Assembly (NCBI GenBank): GCA_014192425.1
Contig: BJHK01000014.1
Location: 34,906 to 98,905 of the forward strand
Length of the DNA stretch: 64,000 nt
Direction: 5' to 3'
Source of the DNA: Planctomycetia bacterium
Lineage (GTDB): Bacteria > Planctomycetota > Planctomycetia > Pirellulales > UBA1268
Shown one piece after another: positions 1 to 8,214 of this stretch. The first letter of the stretch is position 1; every line of letters starts with the position of its first letter. The position numbers and the translations under genes are program-made. The notes below the pieces were generated by a model, which saw only the letters and a program-made list of their open reading frames with translations, had not been told where the DNA came from and searched no databases.

Positions 1-1
1 C

Positions 2-829
2 CTGCCCGACACCTGGTGCATCGATCCCGCACTCGCGGAGGCGGCGATCACACCACGCACGAGGGCGATCATCGCCGTCCACATCTACGGCAATCTCTGC
101 GACATGGATCGACTTCTCGCCATCGGCGAGCGGCATGGCATCCCGGTCGTGGAAGACGCGGCGGAGGCGATTGGTTCGGTCTGGCACGGCCGGCGGGCTG
201 GCTCAATGGGCCGGTTTGGCGCGTTTTCGTTTCATGGCACGAAGACGCTCACCACGGGGGAGGGGGGCATGTTCGTGACGAACGACGACGCCCTCTATGA
301 GCATGTGCTCACGCTCAGCAACCACGGCCGCGCCCGCGGCCAGACGAAACAGTTCTGGGCCGACATGGTAGGTTTCAAGTACAAGATGTCGAATGTGCAG
401 GCGGCGATCGGCTGCGCGCAGCTCGAGCGTGTCGAAGAACTCGTTGCCCGCAAGCGGGAGATCATGCAGGCCTACCGGGACGCGTTCGCGGGCATCCCCG
501 CAATCTCGATGAATCCAGAGCCGCCCGGCACGGTGAACGGCTCATGGATGCCGACGGTGGTCTTTAACCCCCGCACGGGCGTGACCCGCGAGCGATTGCT
601 GGAGGCGTTTCGCGAAGAAAACATCGACGCCCGGGTGTTTTTTTGGCCGCTGTCGGGCCTGCCCGTCTTCGGTGGTCGGCCAACCAACCCCATCGCCGAC
701 GACACGGCCCAGCGAGCGATCAATTTGCCGTCGTTTCACGAAGTAACAAGCTTGTCATTGACGCGTATTGCCTCTGCTTGCAAATGGGTTTTTTGTGGCC
801 CAGGCTTAGAGCCTTACCGCCGCCCATGA
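2..829 (+). CDS. DegT/DnrJ/EryC1/StrS-family sugar aminotransferase, 5' truncated by the window edge
   Basis: PLP-dependent aminotransferase of the type that puts an amino group on a nucleotide-activated keto-sugar for O-antigen or capsule synthesis. The reading frame is open from base 2, so the N-terminus lies outside the window. Visible family blocks are AIIAVHIYGN, the cofactor-contacting VEDAAEAIGS, and FHGTKTLTTGEGGM, which carries the PLP lysine (about residue 81 of the visible part). NVQAAIGCAQL and the C-terminal INLPSF block follow. The last ~25 residues look less conserved than usual. The stop overlaps the next start as ATGA, so the three first genes are probably translated together. 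Family is secure; the exact sugar substrate cannot be read from the sequence. Confidence 0.93.
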   Translation: MPDTWCIDPALAEAAITPRTRAIIAVHIYGNLCDMDRLLAIGERHGIPVVEDAAEAIGSVWHGRRAGSMGRFGAFSFHGTKTLTTGEGGMFVTNDDALYEHVLTLSNHGRARGQTKQFWADMVGFKYKMSNVQAAIGCAQLERVEELVARKREIMQAYRDAFAGIPAISMNPEPPGTVNGSWMPTVVFNPRTGVTRERLLEAFREENIDARVFFWPLSGLPVFGGRPTNPIADDTAQRAINLPSFHEVTSLSLTRIASACKWVFCGPGLEPYRRP

Positions 830-1533
830 TCTCATATCTCCTCCAGCACAAGAATGCGCTTGTAGAAGACTCAGTTCCATGTCGGCTGCCTGTGGTCGAT
901 CGTGAGGGGAGGCCTGCGGGATCGCTGAGGTTGATGAACCGCACACTCGCAGCCGACCCGGTTGTGGTAGCTGACCTGACCAACTGGCGACGCACGTACA
1001 TGCGTTTTTTTCTGACGCACTTTGAACCCACGGAAGAGCGAACGCAACATTGGCTGGCTCACACTGCGCTGCCTGCCGCTGATCGCCTGTTGTTTCTACT
1101 TGAGACTAGCCCAGACTTCTTTATCGGCAATTTCGGTCTAGCAGGCATCGGTCCGTTCAGCGCCGAATTGGATAATCTCATTCGCGGCCGACGGGGGGGC
1201 GGGCCCGAATTTATTTACCTCTCTGAGTGCGCCCTACTGTGGTGGTTGTTTGCTGACCAAAGCCGTGAAACAGCGACGCTACGCGTGTTCTCCAACAACC
1301 GCTTGACAATCGGGTTGCATCTGAGTGTTGGCTTTTCCACGACTGCCAGCGACCCTCTCTTCGTTCACCCGGAAGGCGAGGAGTGTGGGTACACCCTTCA
1401 CGGTGGATCACTTCCCACCGGCTTCGCCTACGATGAGATGAAATTAACTCGCAGTCAGTTCCATTCATGTAATCCCTGGGTCCGCAAGGCTTATCAATCG
1501 TTTTTGAATCCTCTCGGCCAGCTACACGAATGA
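826..1533 (+). CDS. GNAT-like acyltransferase, probably sugar N-acylation
   Basis: A 235-residue protein. The middle (residues ~40-190) resembles RimJ/RimL-type GNAT folds: an early RTQHWL segment, a strand LLFLLE, then FIGNFGLAGI, an ELDNLIRG strand, and ESECALLWW-type helix followed by a late NN-containing helix. In amino-sugar pathways such enzymes acylate the amine installed by the DegT aminotransferase, which is exactly the upstream neighbour. I chose the ATG that overlaps the upstream stop (ATGA); an in-frame ATG 42 bases upstream exists but lies deep in the aminotransferase. Base composition is clearly less GC-rich than the genes further along. Assignment rests on fold-like pattern and context, not on a full motif match. 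Confidence 0.6.
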   Translation: MISYLLQHKNALVEDSVPCRLPVVDREGRPAGSLRLMNRTLAADPVVVADLTNWRRTYMRFFLTHFEPTEERTQHWLAHTALPAADRLLFLLETSPDFFIGNFGLAGIGPFSAELDNLIRGRRGGGPEFIYLSECALLWWLFADQSRETATLRVFSNNRLTIGLHLSVGFSTTASDPLFVHPEGEECGYTLHGGSLPTGFAYDEMKLTRSQFHSCNPWVRKAYQSFLNPLGQLHE

Positions 1534-2309
1534 ATGATCGCATCGCATCACTTGAACGAACTCGCGAACGGTTGCCGGCGATGGGGTCGAATGTCGCAGT
1601 TCGTCAAGCCGTATCGGCCTTCATTCTTGAAACAGCCCCGCATCAGTACACATACCGTTTCGACTGGCTTGGCCGACCGATCATCCAGTTTCCGCAAGAC
1701 ATCGTCGCGGTCCAGGAACTGATCTGGGCGGTTCGGCCCGATCTGATCATCGAGACGGGCATCGCCCATGGCGGGTCGCTGATTCTCAGCGCCTCGCTGC
1801 TGGCTTTGCTCGACCTGTGCGACGCGAGCACGGCCGGCACGACCATCGATCCACGTCACTCACAGCGGAAGGTGATCGGCATCGATGTCGACATCCGACC
1901 GCACAACCGCGCCGCAATCGAGTCACACCCTCTGGCTCAGCGGATCGAGATGATCGAGGGCTCGAGTATCGATGCCGCTGTGATTGCCTCAGTGCGTGAA
2001 CGAGCCATGTCCGCCACGACTGTCATGGTGTTTCTCGACAGCAACCATACCCATGACCATGTGCTGGCCGAGCTGCAGGCATACGCCCCGCTCGTAACGC
2101 CGGGCAGTTACTGCGTGGTCTTCGACACAATCGTCGAGCACATGCCGAAGAGCATGTTCCCTGCCCGGCCGTGGGGCCCGGGCAACAACCCGAAAACCGC
2201 CGTGCACGAGTTTCTCGCGTCGCACCCGGAGTTCACTATAGATGCGGCCATCCCCGACAAGCTGCTGATCACCGTGGCGCCGGATGGGTATTTGAAGCGG
2301 ATTCACTGA
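1530..2309 (+). CDS. CmcI/cephalosporin hydroxylase-family SAM-binding protein
   Basis: A 259-residue protein with the CmcI-family layout: an N-terminal YRFDWLGRPIIQFPQD segment, then a Rossmann motif I around LIIETGIAHGGS, the strand VIGIDVDIRPHN, EMIEGSSID, and VMVFLDSNHTHDHVLAEL, which holds the acidic and histidine residues typical of metal/SAM binding in this family. Despite the family name, members in polysaccharide loci are generally thought to methylate sugars (rhamnosyl O-methyltransferase relatives). Starts inside the previous stop (ATGA). It ends the coupled aminotransferase / acyltransferase / methyltransferase run and converges on the glycosyltransferase that follows. Family assignment is good, substrate unknown. 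Confidence 0.85.
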   Translation: MNDRIASLERTRERLPAMGSNVAVRQAVSAFILETAPHQYTYRFDWLGRPIIQFPQDIVAVQELIWAVRPDLIIETGIAHGGSLILSASLLALLDLCDASTAGTTIDPRHSQRKVIGIDVDIRPHNRAAIESHPLAQRIEMIEGSSIDAAVIASVRERAMSATTVMVFLDSNHTHDHVLAELQAYAPLVTPGSYCVVFDTIVEHMPKSMFPARPWGPGNNPKTAVHEFLASHPEFTIDAAIPDKLLITVAPDGYLKRIH

Positions 2310-2368
2310 TTCGGCATTGCCTCATCCTGAAACGGAATCCACGGAGTGTTTGCATACCGCGATTCTCT

Positions 2369-3544
2369 TCAGCGCCACGGCAGTCCTGCAATCCCATGCA
2401 TGCTGCTACGGGGCTCTCCGCTTCTCAAGACTTCAGCTGCAAAAGTCGCCGCTGAACTTACATCGTGCACTTCCTCCGAACACGAACGGGGCTTCTGCCA
2501 TGGACCGTTGTCACTGGCTGCTTTGCTGACCGAGCGCAGAACTGTGCGAAGTGTCCGCCGGCCGATTTCGAATAGCACGCCGACGAAATCGCCCTGGCTC
2601 ATCGCCTCCGCAAACACGCCCCGCAGTCGTGTCCGACGCATCGTCGGATTGTGAACACCACGGCATTCATTGAGGGCGGACGCATAAAATGCGGGTAATC
2701 GTATTCTGGCACGAAGGTCGGGGCGATCGTATCGCAAAGCGGCTTCATGGATGCTGTCCAGCGTGGCGAGACCGACGGTGTGCAGAGGGCAATGCGGGCG
2801 TTCGTCAATTGCGACCATGTCTTTGAGGAAGCGGGCCGCATCTTCACCTCCCTCGCGGGACTGGGCCCCGTTCGATTTAGCCCCTTCGCCCGCAACGGTC
2901 AGCACCGACCCCGTGGAAATGAAAGTGGGCGTATTCAAAGCCACAGTCACGGCCGTGTACACGTCGGGAGACGCGCGGTGGAACACGAAACCGTCCCTCG
3001 CCAAATCCACAAGCAGTTGGCGGGGGACGAAGTTGTGGTACACCATTGGACCGTCGATATAGCGAACCTCACATCGACAGAGCTTGCTGAGAAAATCGTC
3101 ACACGAAATGACTTTCTCTTCGCTGCTCGGCGGCTGATGAAACCAAAACGTGTTTCGCCGATCGGGTTCGGCAACGTCTGGCCAGCAATAGTGGGCGATC
3201 GTGTGCTGGATCGGCTGCACGCCATGGCGGGCGGCAATCGCGGCAACCTCCCTTACTGCCCCTGGCATTAGCCCATCATCGTCGCCGATAAATGTGACCA
3301 ATTCGCCGGTCATATAAGGAATGATGAAATCCCAGTGTCTCGACATCGGCAAGTAACGATCCGGCCGTATGTACCGAATTCGAGAATCACGGAAGGCGGC
3401 AACGGTCGCCTCAGCGGCACCCGGTGAGTTGTCGGAAACAAGAATTTCAAGGTCCTGATAGTCCTGCTCGACGCACGTTTTCAAGCAGGACTGCAGGTAA
3501 TTGGTCCGCCCCGCAATCGTGGGAATCGCAACGGTGATCTTCAC
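2369..3544 (-). CDS. Family 2 glycosyltransferase
   Basis: 391 residues. The GT-A fold is plain: MKITVAIPTIAGRTNYL at the start, VEQDYQDLEILVSDNSP, and a TFIGDDDGLMPG block holding the DxD-type nucleotide-sugar/metal site near residue 90. The rest is poorly conserved; the last ~50 residues (Ser- and basic-rich) look unstructured and may be a variable tail. No membrane segments are evident, so it should act at the cytoplasmic face on lipid-linked glycan intermediates. It faces the next glycosyltransferase across only 44 bases, so the two may share a divergent promoter region. Composition is lower in GC than the genes from about 7 kb onward. Acceptor and donor cannot be inferred. Confidence 0.88.
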   Translation of the reverse strand: MKITVAIPTIAGRTNYLQSCLKTCVEQDYQDLEILVSDNSPGAAEATVAAFRDSRIRYIRPDRYLPMSRHWDFIIPYMTGELVTFIGDDDGLMPGAVREVAAIAARHGVQPIQHTIAHYCWPDVAEPDRRNTFWFHQPPSSEEKVISCDDFLSKLCRCEVRYIDGPMVYHNFVPRQLLVDLARDGFVFHRASPDVYTAVTVALNTPTFISTGSVLTVAGEGAKSNGAQSREGGEDAARFLKDMVAIDERPHCPLHTVGLATLDSIHEAALRYDRPDLRARIRLPAFYASALNECRGVHNPTMRRTRLRGVFAEAMSQGDFVGVLFEIGRRTLRTVLRSVSKAASDNGPWQKPRSCSEEVHDVSSAATFAAEVLRSGEPRSSMHGIAGLPWR

Positions 3545-3588
3545 GGCAGTTTTTAACTTCTGAGTGTCGTTCGCTGGCGTAGACGAGC

Positions 3589-4899
3589 GTGAGAAAACCT
3601 CTAGAGAATAGCATTGAACGTCTCGACCGCGGCATATTTATCGACTGCACCCTCGCCGCAGCCCAGCAGCAGGCGACGGGTATCGCGCGGGTCGTCAGGG
3701 AACTCACCGAGGTTGGCAATGCCACGAGAGGCAATGCGAGTGCCGGCGCGGTTCAGCCGGTAGCGGTCGCCGGAGGCGTATTTCGGCTCGCCCAGCTGCA
3801 GGGAGTCAAGTCTGCTCCGTCGGGCGTTGCCGTGCAGCTGAGAACCGTCGCCCGCAGGCTCGACGAATGGCTCCGGGATCGAGCCCCGAATCTCGAGCAT
3901 GCGATTGTGCGGCTTGTGATGGCCGCTGGTGGCATTCCATCGCTCGGCCTCGCCACGGCCGGAGCCGCCGCCGGAGAAGAGCCGGCGCGCTTCCGACCCG
4001 GCGATGTGCTGCTGCTCGCCGATGCGACGTGGATGATTCCCCGCTGGAAGCCCGCGGTGGAATCCGCGAAGGCTGAGGGTGCCCGCGTCGTTCCCGTCAT
4101 CTATGACCTACTGACCTGGAGCCATCCGCAGTTCTTCGCGCCACTGTTCTGCGCCCAATTCAAACGCTGGCTCATCGAGATGATTCCGCTGTCCGACGCC
4201 TTCGTTTGTATTTCACAAGCCACAGCCGACGCCTTGCGTGAGTTCGCAGCCGCCGAAGGACTTACCGACGGCTTGCCGCCCATCGGGGTGTTTCCGCTCG
4301 GAACCAAGCTCACGCCCGCCACGTCAGAGCCCCGGGCTGAAGTCGCCACCGTCTTCGCCAAGGCTGCGCCGTTTCTGATGGTCGGCACGATCGAGCCGCG
4401 AAAGAACCACGCCCTCGTGCTCGACGCGTTCGAACGCTTCTGGGTGGCGGGTGGCACCGCGGCGCTCGTCGTCATCGGCCGCCGAGGCTGGCAATGCGAG
4501 GCCACGCTCCGACGGTTCACGGCCCTCGCCGCCGCCGGCAGGCCGTTCACCCACATTGGCGACGCCACCGACGCCGACCTGCACTACGCCTACCGCCACG
4601 CCCGCTGCCTGATCTTCCCATCCGTCGCCGAAGGCTTCGGGCTGCCGATCGTGGAGGCGCTCGCCCAAGGCTTGCCGGCGATCGCCAGCGACATCCCCGT
4701 GCACCGCGAGGTAGGAGGCGATCTCGCCACCTACATTCCCTTGGGCGATCCCGGCCGTCTCGCCGCACTGCTGCAGTCGATCGCAGACGGCTCGACGGTG
4801 CTCACGGCGCCAGCCCCCGGCACCGTCCACCTGCCCACATGGGCGGAAAGCGCCGCGGCACTCCAGGCGGAAATTGACCGGTTGCTCGCGTCGCGATGA
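3589..4899 (+). CDS. Family 4 (GT-B) glycosyltransferase
   Basis: 436 residues. The C-terminal half carries the hallmarks of GT4 enzymes: GTIEPRKNHALVLDAFERF (residues ~265-285), the strand LVVIGRRGW, HIGDATDADLHYAYRHA, and the EX7E nucleotide-sugar site in EGFGLPIVEALAQG (residues ~347-360). This resembles the mannosyltransferase subgroup common in O-antigen loci. The start is a GTG, chosen because it gives a full GT-B N-terminal domain beginning just before FIDCTLAAAQQQATGIARVV; no better in-frame ATG exists. The stop overlaps the following methyltransferase start as ATGA. Confidence 0.88.
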   Translation: MRKPLENSIERLDRGIFIDCTLAAAQQQATGIARVVRELTEVGNATRGNASAGAVQPVAVAGGVFRLAQLQGVKSAPSGVAVQLRTVARRLDEWLRDRAPNLEHAIVRLVMAAGGIPSLGLATAGAAAGEEPARFRPGDVLLLADATWMIPRWKPAVESAKAEGARVVPVIYDLLTWSHPQFFAPLFCAQFKRWLIEMIPLSDAFVCISQATADALREFAAAEGLTDGLPPIGVFPLGTKLTPATSEPRAEVATVFAKAAPFLMVGTIEPRKNHALVLDAFERFWVAGGTAALVVIGRRGWQCEATLRRFTALAAAGRPFTHIGDATDADLHYAYRHARCLIFPSVAEGFGLPIVEALAQGLPAIASDIPVHREVGGDLATYIPLGDPGRLAALLQSIADGSTVLTAPAPGTVHLPTWAESAAALQAEIDRLLASR

Positions 4900-5639
4900 C
4901 ACATTTTGAGTCGGTCTTCCGCTCCGCCCACGGCAAAGGCCTCGCGGCCGACGTCGTTCAGTGGGGCGCGCTCGCGAACGTGGCGCAGTATCGACTGCCC
5001 TACGAGAAAACCTTCGCCCACGTTTCCGCCGGCGACCACGTGCTCGATTGGGGCTGTGGCAACGGGCATTTCTCCTATTTTCTGACGCAGCACGGCGTCC
5101 GCACCGTTGGCCTCTCCTTTGAGGAAGCCCCCGCCGCTCTCGTCGGAGAGCCGCTGTTTCAACACGTGCGTCACGACGAACCCGTGGGCCTGCCATTTTC
5201 AGACGCCATGTTTGACGCCGTCGCGAGTGTCGGCGTGCTCGAACACGTGCACGAAACTGGCGGCGACCAGCGGGCGTCGCTCGTGGAACTTGCCCGGGTC
5301 TTGAAGCCAGGCGGCACGCTCCTCGTGTTCCATCTGCCCAACACGTTTTCCTGGATCGAGTGCCTGGTCAGGCAGGTCAATCCGTGGCTGCGGAGGCCGG
5401 TCTTCCAGCACAGCCGGCTCTTCACGCGGGCCGACGTCGAGCGGCTCCTGCCGCCCGATCTCTCGATCGTCGAATGCGGCCGCTACAACATCATCCCGCG
5501 CAACCCCGCCAACGCACTGCCGGCGTGGCTCCGCGATTCGAGGGCATTCGTCGCCGGCCTCAACCTGCTCGACGACGCGGTCACCGCGACCCTGCCAGTG
5601 TTCGCCCAAAACTGGTTCTTCGTGTTGCGGAAGCGGTGA
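4896..5639 (+). CDS. Class I SAM-dependent methyltransferase
   Basis: 247 residues. Motif I is VLDWGCGNGHFSYFL (near residue 48), followed by TVGLSFE, then FDAVASVGVLEHVHE and ARVLKPGGTLLVFHLPN, the standard order for methyltransferase type 11/12 domains. The C-terminal third (FSWIECLVRQVNPWLRRPVF onward) is amphipathic and could rest on the membrane, as in enzymes acting on lipid-linked sugars. It is translationally coupled to the GT4 gene in front, so it likely methylates the glycan made there. Substrate is unknown. Confidence 0.85.
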   Translation: MTHFESVFRSAHGKGLAADVVQWGALANVAQYRLPYEKTFAHVSAGDHVLDWGCGNGHFSYFLTQHGVRTVGLSFEEAPAALVGEPLFQHVRHDEPVGLPFSDAMFDAVASVGVLEHVHETGGDQRASLVELARVLKPGGTLLVFHLPNTFSWIECLVRQVNPWLRRPVFQHSRLFTRADVERLLPPDLSIVECGRYNIIPRNPANALPAWLRDSRAFVAGLNLLDDAVTATLPVFAQNWFFVLRKR

Positions 5640-5712
5640 GGCTCCACCTCAGCCCGGCTTTGATCCGATGGCCACGATCAAGTGTTTCGGCGTCGCCGCA
5701 ACGGCAGCTCGT

Positions 5713-5740
5713 TTGACTGGCAGCGACCGATCGGTATACT
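5713..5740 (+). promoter_or_regulatory. Candidate sigma70-type promoter for the DUF4160/DUF2442 pair
   Basis: TTGACT and TATACT stand 16 bases apart, in the only stretch between the methyltransferase and the DUF4160 gene. Expected transcription start lies about 50 bases before the DUF4160 ATG. Read by eye only. Confidence 0.5.
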
Positions 5741-5793
5741 GAACGTCTGTATGCTATTTCGTAAAGTTCATGGTCCAAAGACGGCAGCCAGCC

Positions 5794-6042
5794 ATGCCGG
5801 AAATTACGCGTTTTTACGGTATTGTGATCAGGGTCTTTTTCCGCGACCACCCGCCACCGCACTTTCACGCGGAGTACGCGGGAATGTCGGCGGTGTACGA
5901 TATCGAGACGCTGGAAATCACCGAAGGAAGTCTCCCGAGAACAGCTGGCAAACTGGTGGTCGAATGGGCGACACTTCACAAAGAATCCTTGATGCAAATA
6001 TGGGAGACGCAGGAGTTCATCAGGCTGCCGCCACTGGAATGA
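5794..6042 (+). CDS. DUF4160 domain protein
   Basis: 82 residues covering essentially the whole DUF4160 family: MPEITRFYGIVIRVFF at the start, then DHPPPHFHAEYAG with its conserved His-rich loop, and KLVVEWATLHKESL near the end. I chose the ATG giving the usual MPEI start; an in-frame ATG 24 bases upstream is also possible. DUF4160 genes are very often paired with DUF2442 genes, as here, and such pairs are suspected toxin-antitoxin-like modules, but no activity is established to my knowledge. Sits in the polysaccharide cluster without any obvious role in glycan synthesis. Confidence 0.85.
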   Translation: MPEITRFYGIVIRVFFRDHPPPHFHAEYAGMSAVYDIETLEITEGSLPRTAGKLVVEWATLHKESLMQIWETQEFIRLPPLE

Positions 6043-6296
6043 GCCCGCCTCGTCGCGCTCCGCTGGTGACCGCCGTCGAGCCGATGCCAGACCACGTGCT
6101 GCGGGTCTGCTTCGCCGACGGAGTGTGGAAGCTTTACGATGTCAAACCGTTGCTTCACCTGCCGCTGTTCCAGCCGCTTCGCGATGGCGATCTTTTTCAG
6201 CAGGCACATGTCGTTTGTGGTGGCTACGCGGTCGCCTGGAATGCCGATATCGACATCAGCGAATACGAACTTTGGCAACGCGGCGTCGGGTCATGA
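6039..6296 (+). CDS. DUF2442 domain protein
   Basis: 85 residues. The DUF2442 pattern is clear: VTAVEPMPDHVLRVCFADG, then LYDVKPLL, and the ending YAVAWNADIDISEYELW. Its ATG overlaps the DUF4160 stop as ATGA, so the two are made together, the usual arrangement for this pair. The domain is small and suited to DNA or protein binding; in a toxin-antitoxin reading it would be the partner of DUF4160, but which one is toxic, if either, is not known. Confidence 0.85.
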   Translation: MSPPRRAPLVTAVEPMPDHVLRVCFADGVWKLYDVKPLLHLPLFQPLRDGDLFQQAHVVCGGYAVAWNADIDISEYELWQRGVGS

Positions 6297-6397
6297 GGCG
6301 ACCTGGGAAAGCCCGCACCGGTCGGTCTTCTGTTACCAGACCTGATCAAGCCGCCCGGCTACCGGCCAAACGACCCGCGTCTCGAAGAGACCATCCC

Positions 6398-6646
6398 ATG
6401 ACAACAATCCAGATTCAACTGCCTGACGCGACCGCCAAGGCAGCTCGGGAGGCCGGACTGCTGACGCCGCAGGTGCTCGATACCTTGCTGACTGACGCGC
6501 TCAAGCGGCGACAGGCAGCCGATTCGCTCCTTTCAATTGCTGATCGCGTGGGCTCGGCCGGCATCGAGCCGATGCCAATGCCAGAGATCGTCGCGGAAGT
6601 GAAGGCATCTCGCGCAGAGCACATGCACCGTGCGGGCAATCATTGA
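6398..6646 (+). CDS. Probable antitoxin of a PIN toxin pair
   Basis: 82 residues, beginning MTTIQIQLPDATAKAAREAGLL, which looks like the short ribbon-helix start seen in antitoxins partnered with PIN-domain toxins. Residues 28-45 (LDTLLTDALKRRQAADSL) are a predicted helix, and the C-terminal part (PMPEIVAEVKASRAE) is the sort of flexible segment that wraps the toxin. A purine-rich GAAGAGA stands ahead of the ATG. It overlaps the PIN gene by 17 bases. The assignment comes mainly from size, overlap and neighbour. Confidence 0.75.
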   Translation: MTTIQIQLPDATAKAAREAGLLTPQVLDTLLTDALKRRQAADSLLSIADRVGSAGIEPMPMPEIVAEVKASRAEHMHRAGNH

Positions 6647-7046
6647 CACGAATGTCTTCATCGCCGGGCTGCTGTGGAGGGGTTCGCCCCACGTGCTTCT
6701 CGAACACGCCCACGCCGGCACGCTCACGGTGATCAGTTCGTCAACGCTGATTGCGGAATTGGCGGGTGTACTCGGTCGCGCGAAGTTTGCCGCAATCCTT
6801 TCGATGACGAGCACGTCCCTGGAGCGGACGACAGCTGAAGTGAGGCAACTCGCGGAAATCATCGACCCACCGCCCCTGGAACACCCGGTCTGCCGTGATT
6901 CTACCGACGACCATGTCCTCGCGCTCGCTCTTTCCGCAAACGCCGACATGGTCGTGAGTGGCGACGACGACCTGCTTGTCCTTGGAAGTTTCGCGAATAT
7001 CCCCATCGTCACGCCCGCCGAAGCGGATCAACGCCTGGTGCGGTGA
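6630..7046 (+). CDS. PIN-domain toxin (putative toxin component of the PIN family)
   Basis: 138 residues. PIN-fold ribonuclease signature: an N-terminal AIIDTNVFIAGLLW with the first acidic metal ligand, a middle TLIAELAGVL supplying a glutamate, and DSTDDHVLALALSANADMVV followed by SGDDDLL with the remaining acids. All expected acidic positions look intact, so it is probably an active Mg-dependent RNase held in check by the upstream gene. The start is GTG, chosen because it gives the canonical start of the PIN fold; the nearby ATG is in the antitoxin frame. It ends 72 bases before the convergent gmd gene. Confidence 0.87.
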   Translation: MRAIIDTNVFIAGLLWRGSPHVLLEHAHAGTLTVISSSTLIAELAGVLGRAKFAAILSMTSTSLERTTAEVRQLAEIIDPPPLEHPVCRDSTDDHVLALALSANADMVVSGDDDLLVLGSFANIPIVTPAEADQRLVR

Positions 7047-7118
7047 TCGCGGCGCTTCCACGGGACGCGAGCCGGTTGTTGCTGAAACAGCGGTCATGTC
7101 GAATTCCTTGATCCGACC

Positions 7119-8174
7119 CTACGCCCGCCCGAGATCGCTCTCCATCATGATCTCGACGAGCCGATCGAACCCCACCGTCGGCTCCCAGCCCAGGACGGCC
7201 CTGGCCTTTTCCGCCGACCCGCAGATGCTCGAATGGTCGAGCGGCCGGAAGAACCGCGGCTCCACCGCCACCAGCCGCCGGCCTGACGCACGATCATAGC
7301 CCGCCTCCGCCGGGCCGGTTCCCTCCCACGCGATCTCGAAGCCCGCCACGGCTGCGGCCCGCTCGACGAACTCGCGGACTGAGCGGGTTTTGCCCGTGGC
7401 GATGACGTAGTCGTCGGCCACGTCGGCCGTGGTCATCATCCACATCGCCCGCACGTAATCGGGCGCATAGCCCCAGTCGCGGCGGCTGTCGAGGTTGCCG
7501 AGGAGGAGCACTTCGTCGGCCCCGCGGGCGATCCGGGCGAGCGTGGCAGTGATCTTCCGCGTCACGAAGTTGAACCCCCGGCGGGGCGACTCGTGATTGA
7601 AGAGGATGCCGTTGCTCGCATGCAGCCCGTAGCCGCGGCGGTAAAACGCCGTCATCGAGTGGGCATACTGCTTCGCGATCGCGTAGGGCGACACGGGCTC
7701 GAACGGGCTCGTCTCCGTGCAGACGCAGTCGGACATCTGACCGGTTGCCTGCGGCCGTAGCGCGAGCCCGCCGAACAGCTCCGAGGTTGAGGCCTGGTAA
7801 AAACGGCACTCGGGCCGCGTGAGCCGCATGATCTCGAGCAGCCGCAACACGCCCACGGCGTTGACGCTCGTGGAATGCTCCGGCTCGTCGAACGAGATAC
7901 CCACGTGGCTTTCGCTCGCGAGGTTGTAGATCTCGTCGGGCTTCACCCGGCCGATCACCGCCTGCAGGCCGAGCGGATCGATCAGGTTGCCGTAATGCAG
8001 TTCGAACGGCAGTCCGCAAGCTCCTGCCGCTGCCCTCAGCCCATCGATCCGCTCGCGGTTCAAGCCGCTCGACCGCCGCACGAGGCCGTGCACGGCATAG
8101 CCCTGGTCGAGCAACAGCTCGGCCAGATACGAGCCATCCTGCCCGCCGATGCCGGTGATGAGAGCGGTTTTCAT
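7119..8174 (-). CDS. gmd: GDP-mannose 4,6-dehydratase
   Basis: Converts GDP-D-mannose to GDP-4-keto-6-deoxymannose, the entry to GDP-fucose, perosamine and rhamnose. 351 residues, the usual length. The NAD(P) motif is TGIGGQDGSYLAELLL at the N-terminus, HYGNLIDP and NLASESHVGISFDEP follow, the catalytic STSELFG and YAIAKQYA (YxxxK) are present, and GILFNHESPRRG and RRDWGYAPDYVRAMW are family landmarks. It is the last gene of a three-gene minus-strand run with two GT4 glycosyltransferases, separated by ~40 bases each. With the DegT aminotransferase at the other end of the locus, a perosamine-type amino sugar is possible but not shown. Confidence 0.95.
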   Translation of the reverse strand: MKTALITGIGGQDGSYLAELLLDQGYAVHGLVRRSSGLNRERIDGLRAAAGACGLPFELHYGNLIDPLGLQAVIGRVKPDEIYNLASESHVGISFDEPEHSTSVNAVGVLRLLEIMRLTRPECRFYQASTSELFGGLALRPQATGQMSDCVCTETSPFEPVSPYAIAKQYAHSMTAFYRRGYGLHASNGILFNHESPRRGFNFVTRKITATLARIARGADEVLLLGNLDSRRDWGYAPDYVRAMWMMTTADVADDYVIATGKTRSVREFVERAAAVAGFEIAWEGTGPAEAGYDRASGRRLVAVEPRFFRPLDHSSICGSAEKARAVLGWEPTVGFDRLVEIMMESDLGRA

Positions 8175-8214
8175 GCCGAAGATCGTATCCGGAAATGTGT
8201 GCCGTTCATGACGG

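Noticed and set aside
1..7046. Mobile element carrying the glycan genes
   Set aside because: No transposase, integrase, terminal repeats or attachment site is visible in the window. Exchange is suggested by composition only.
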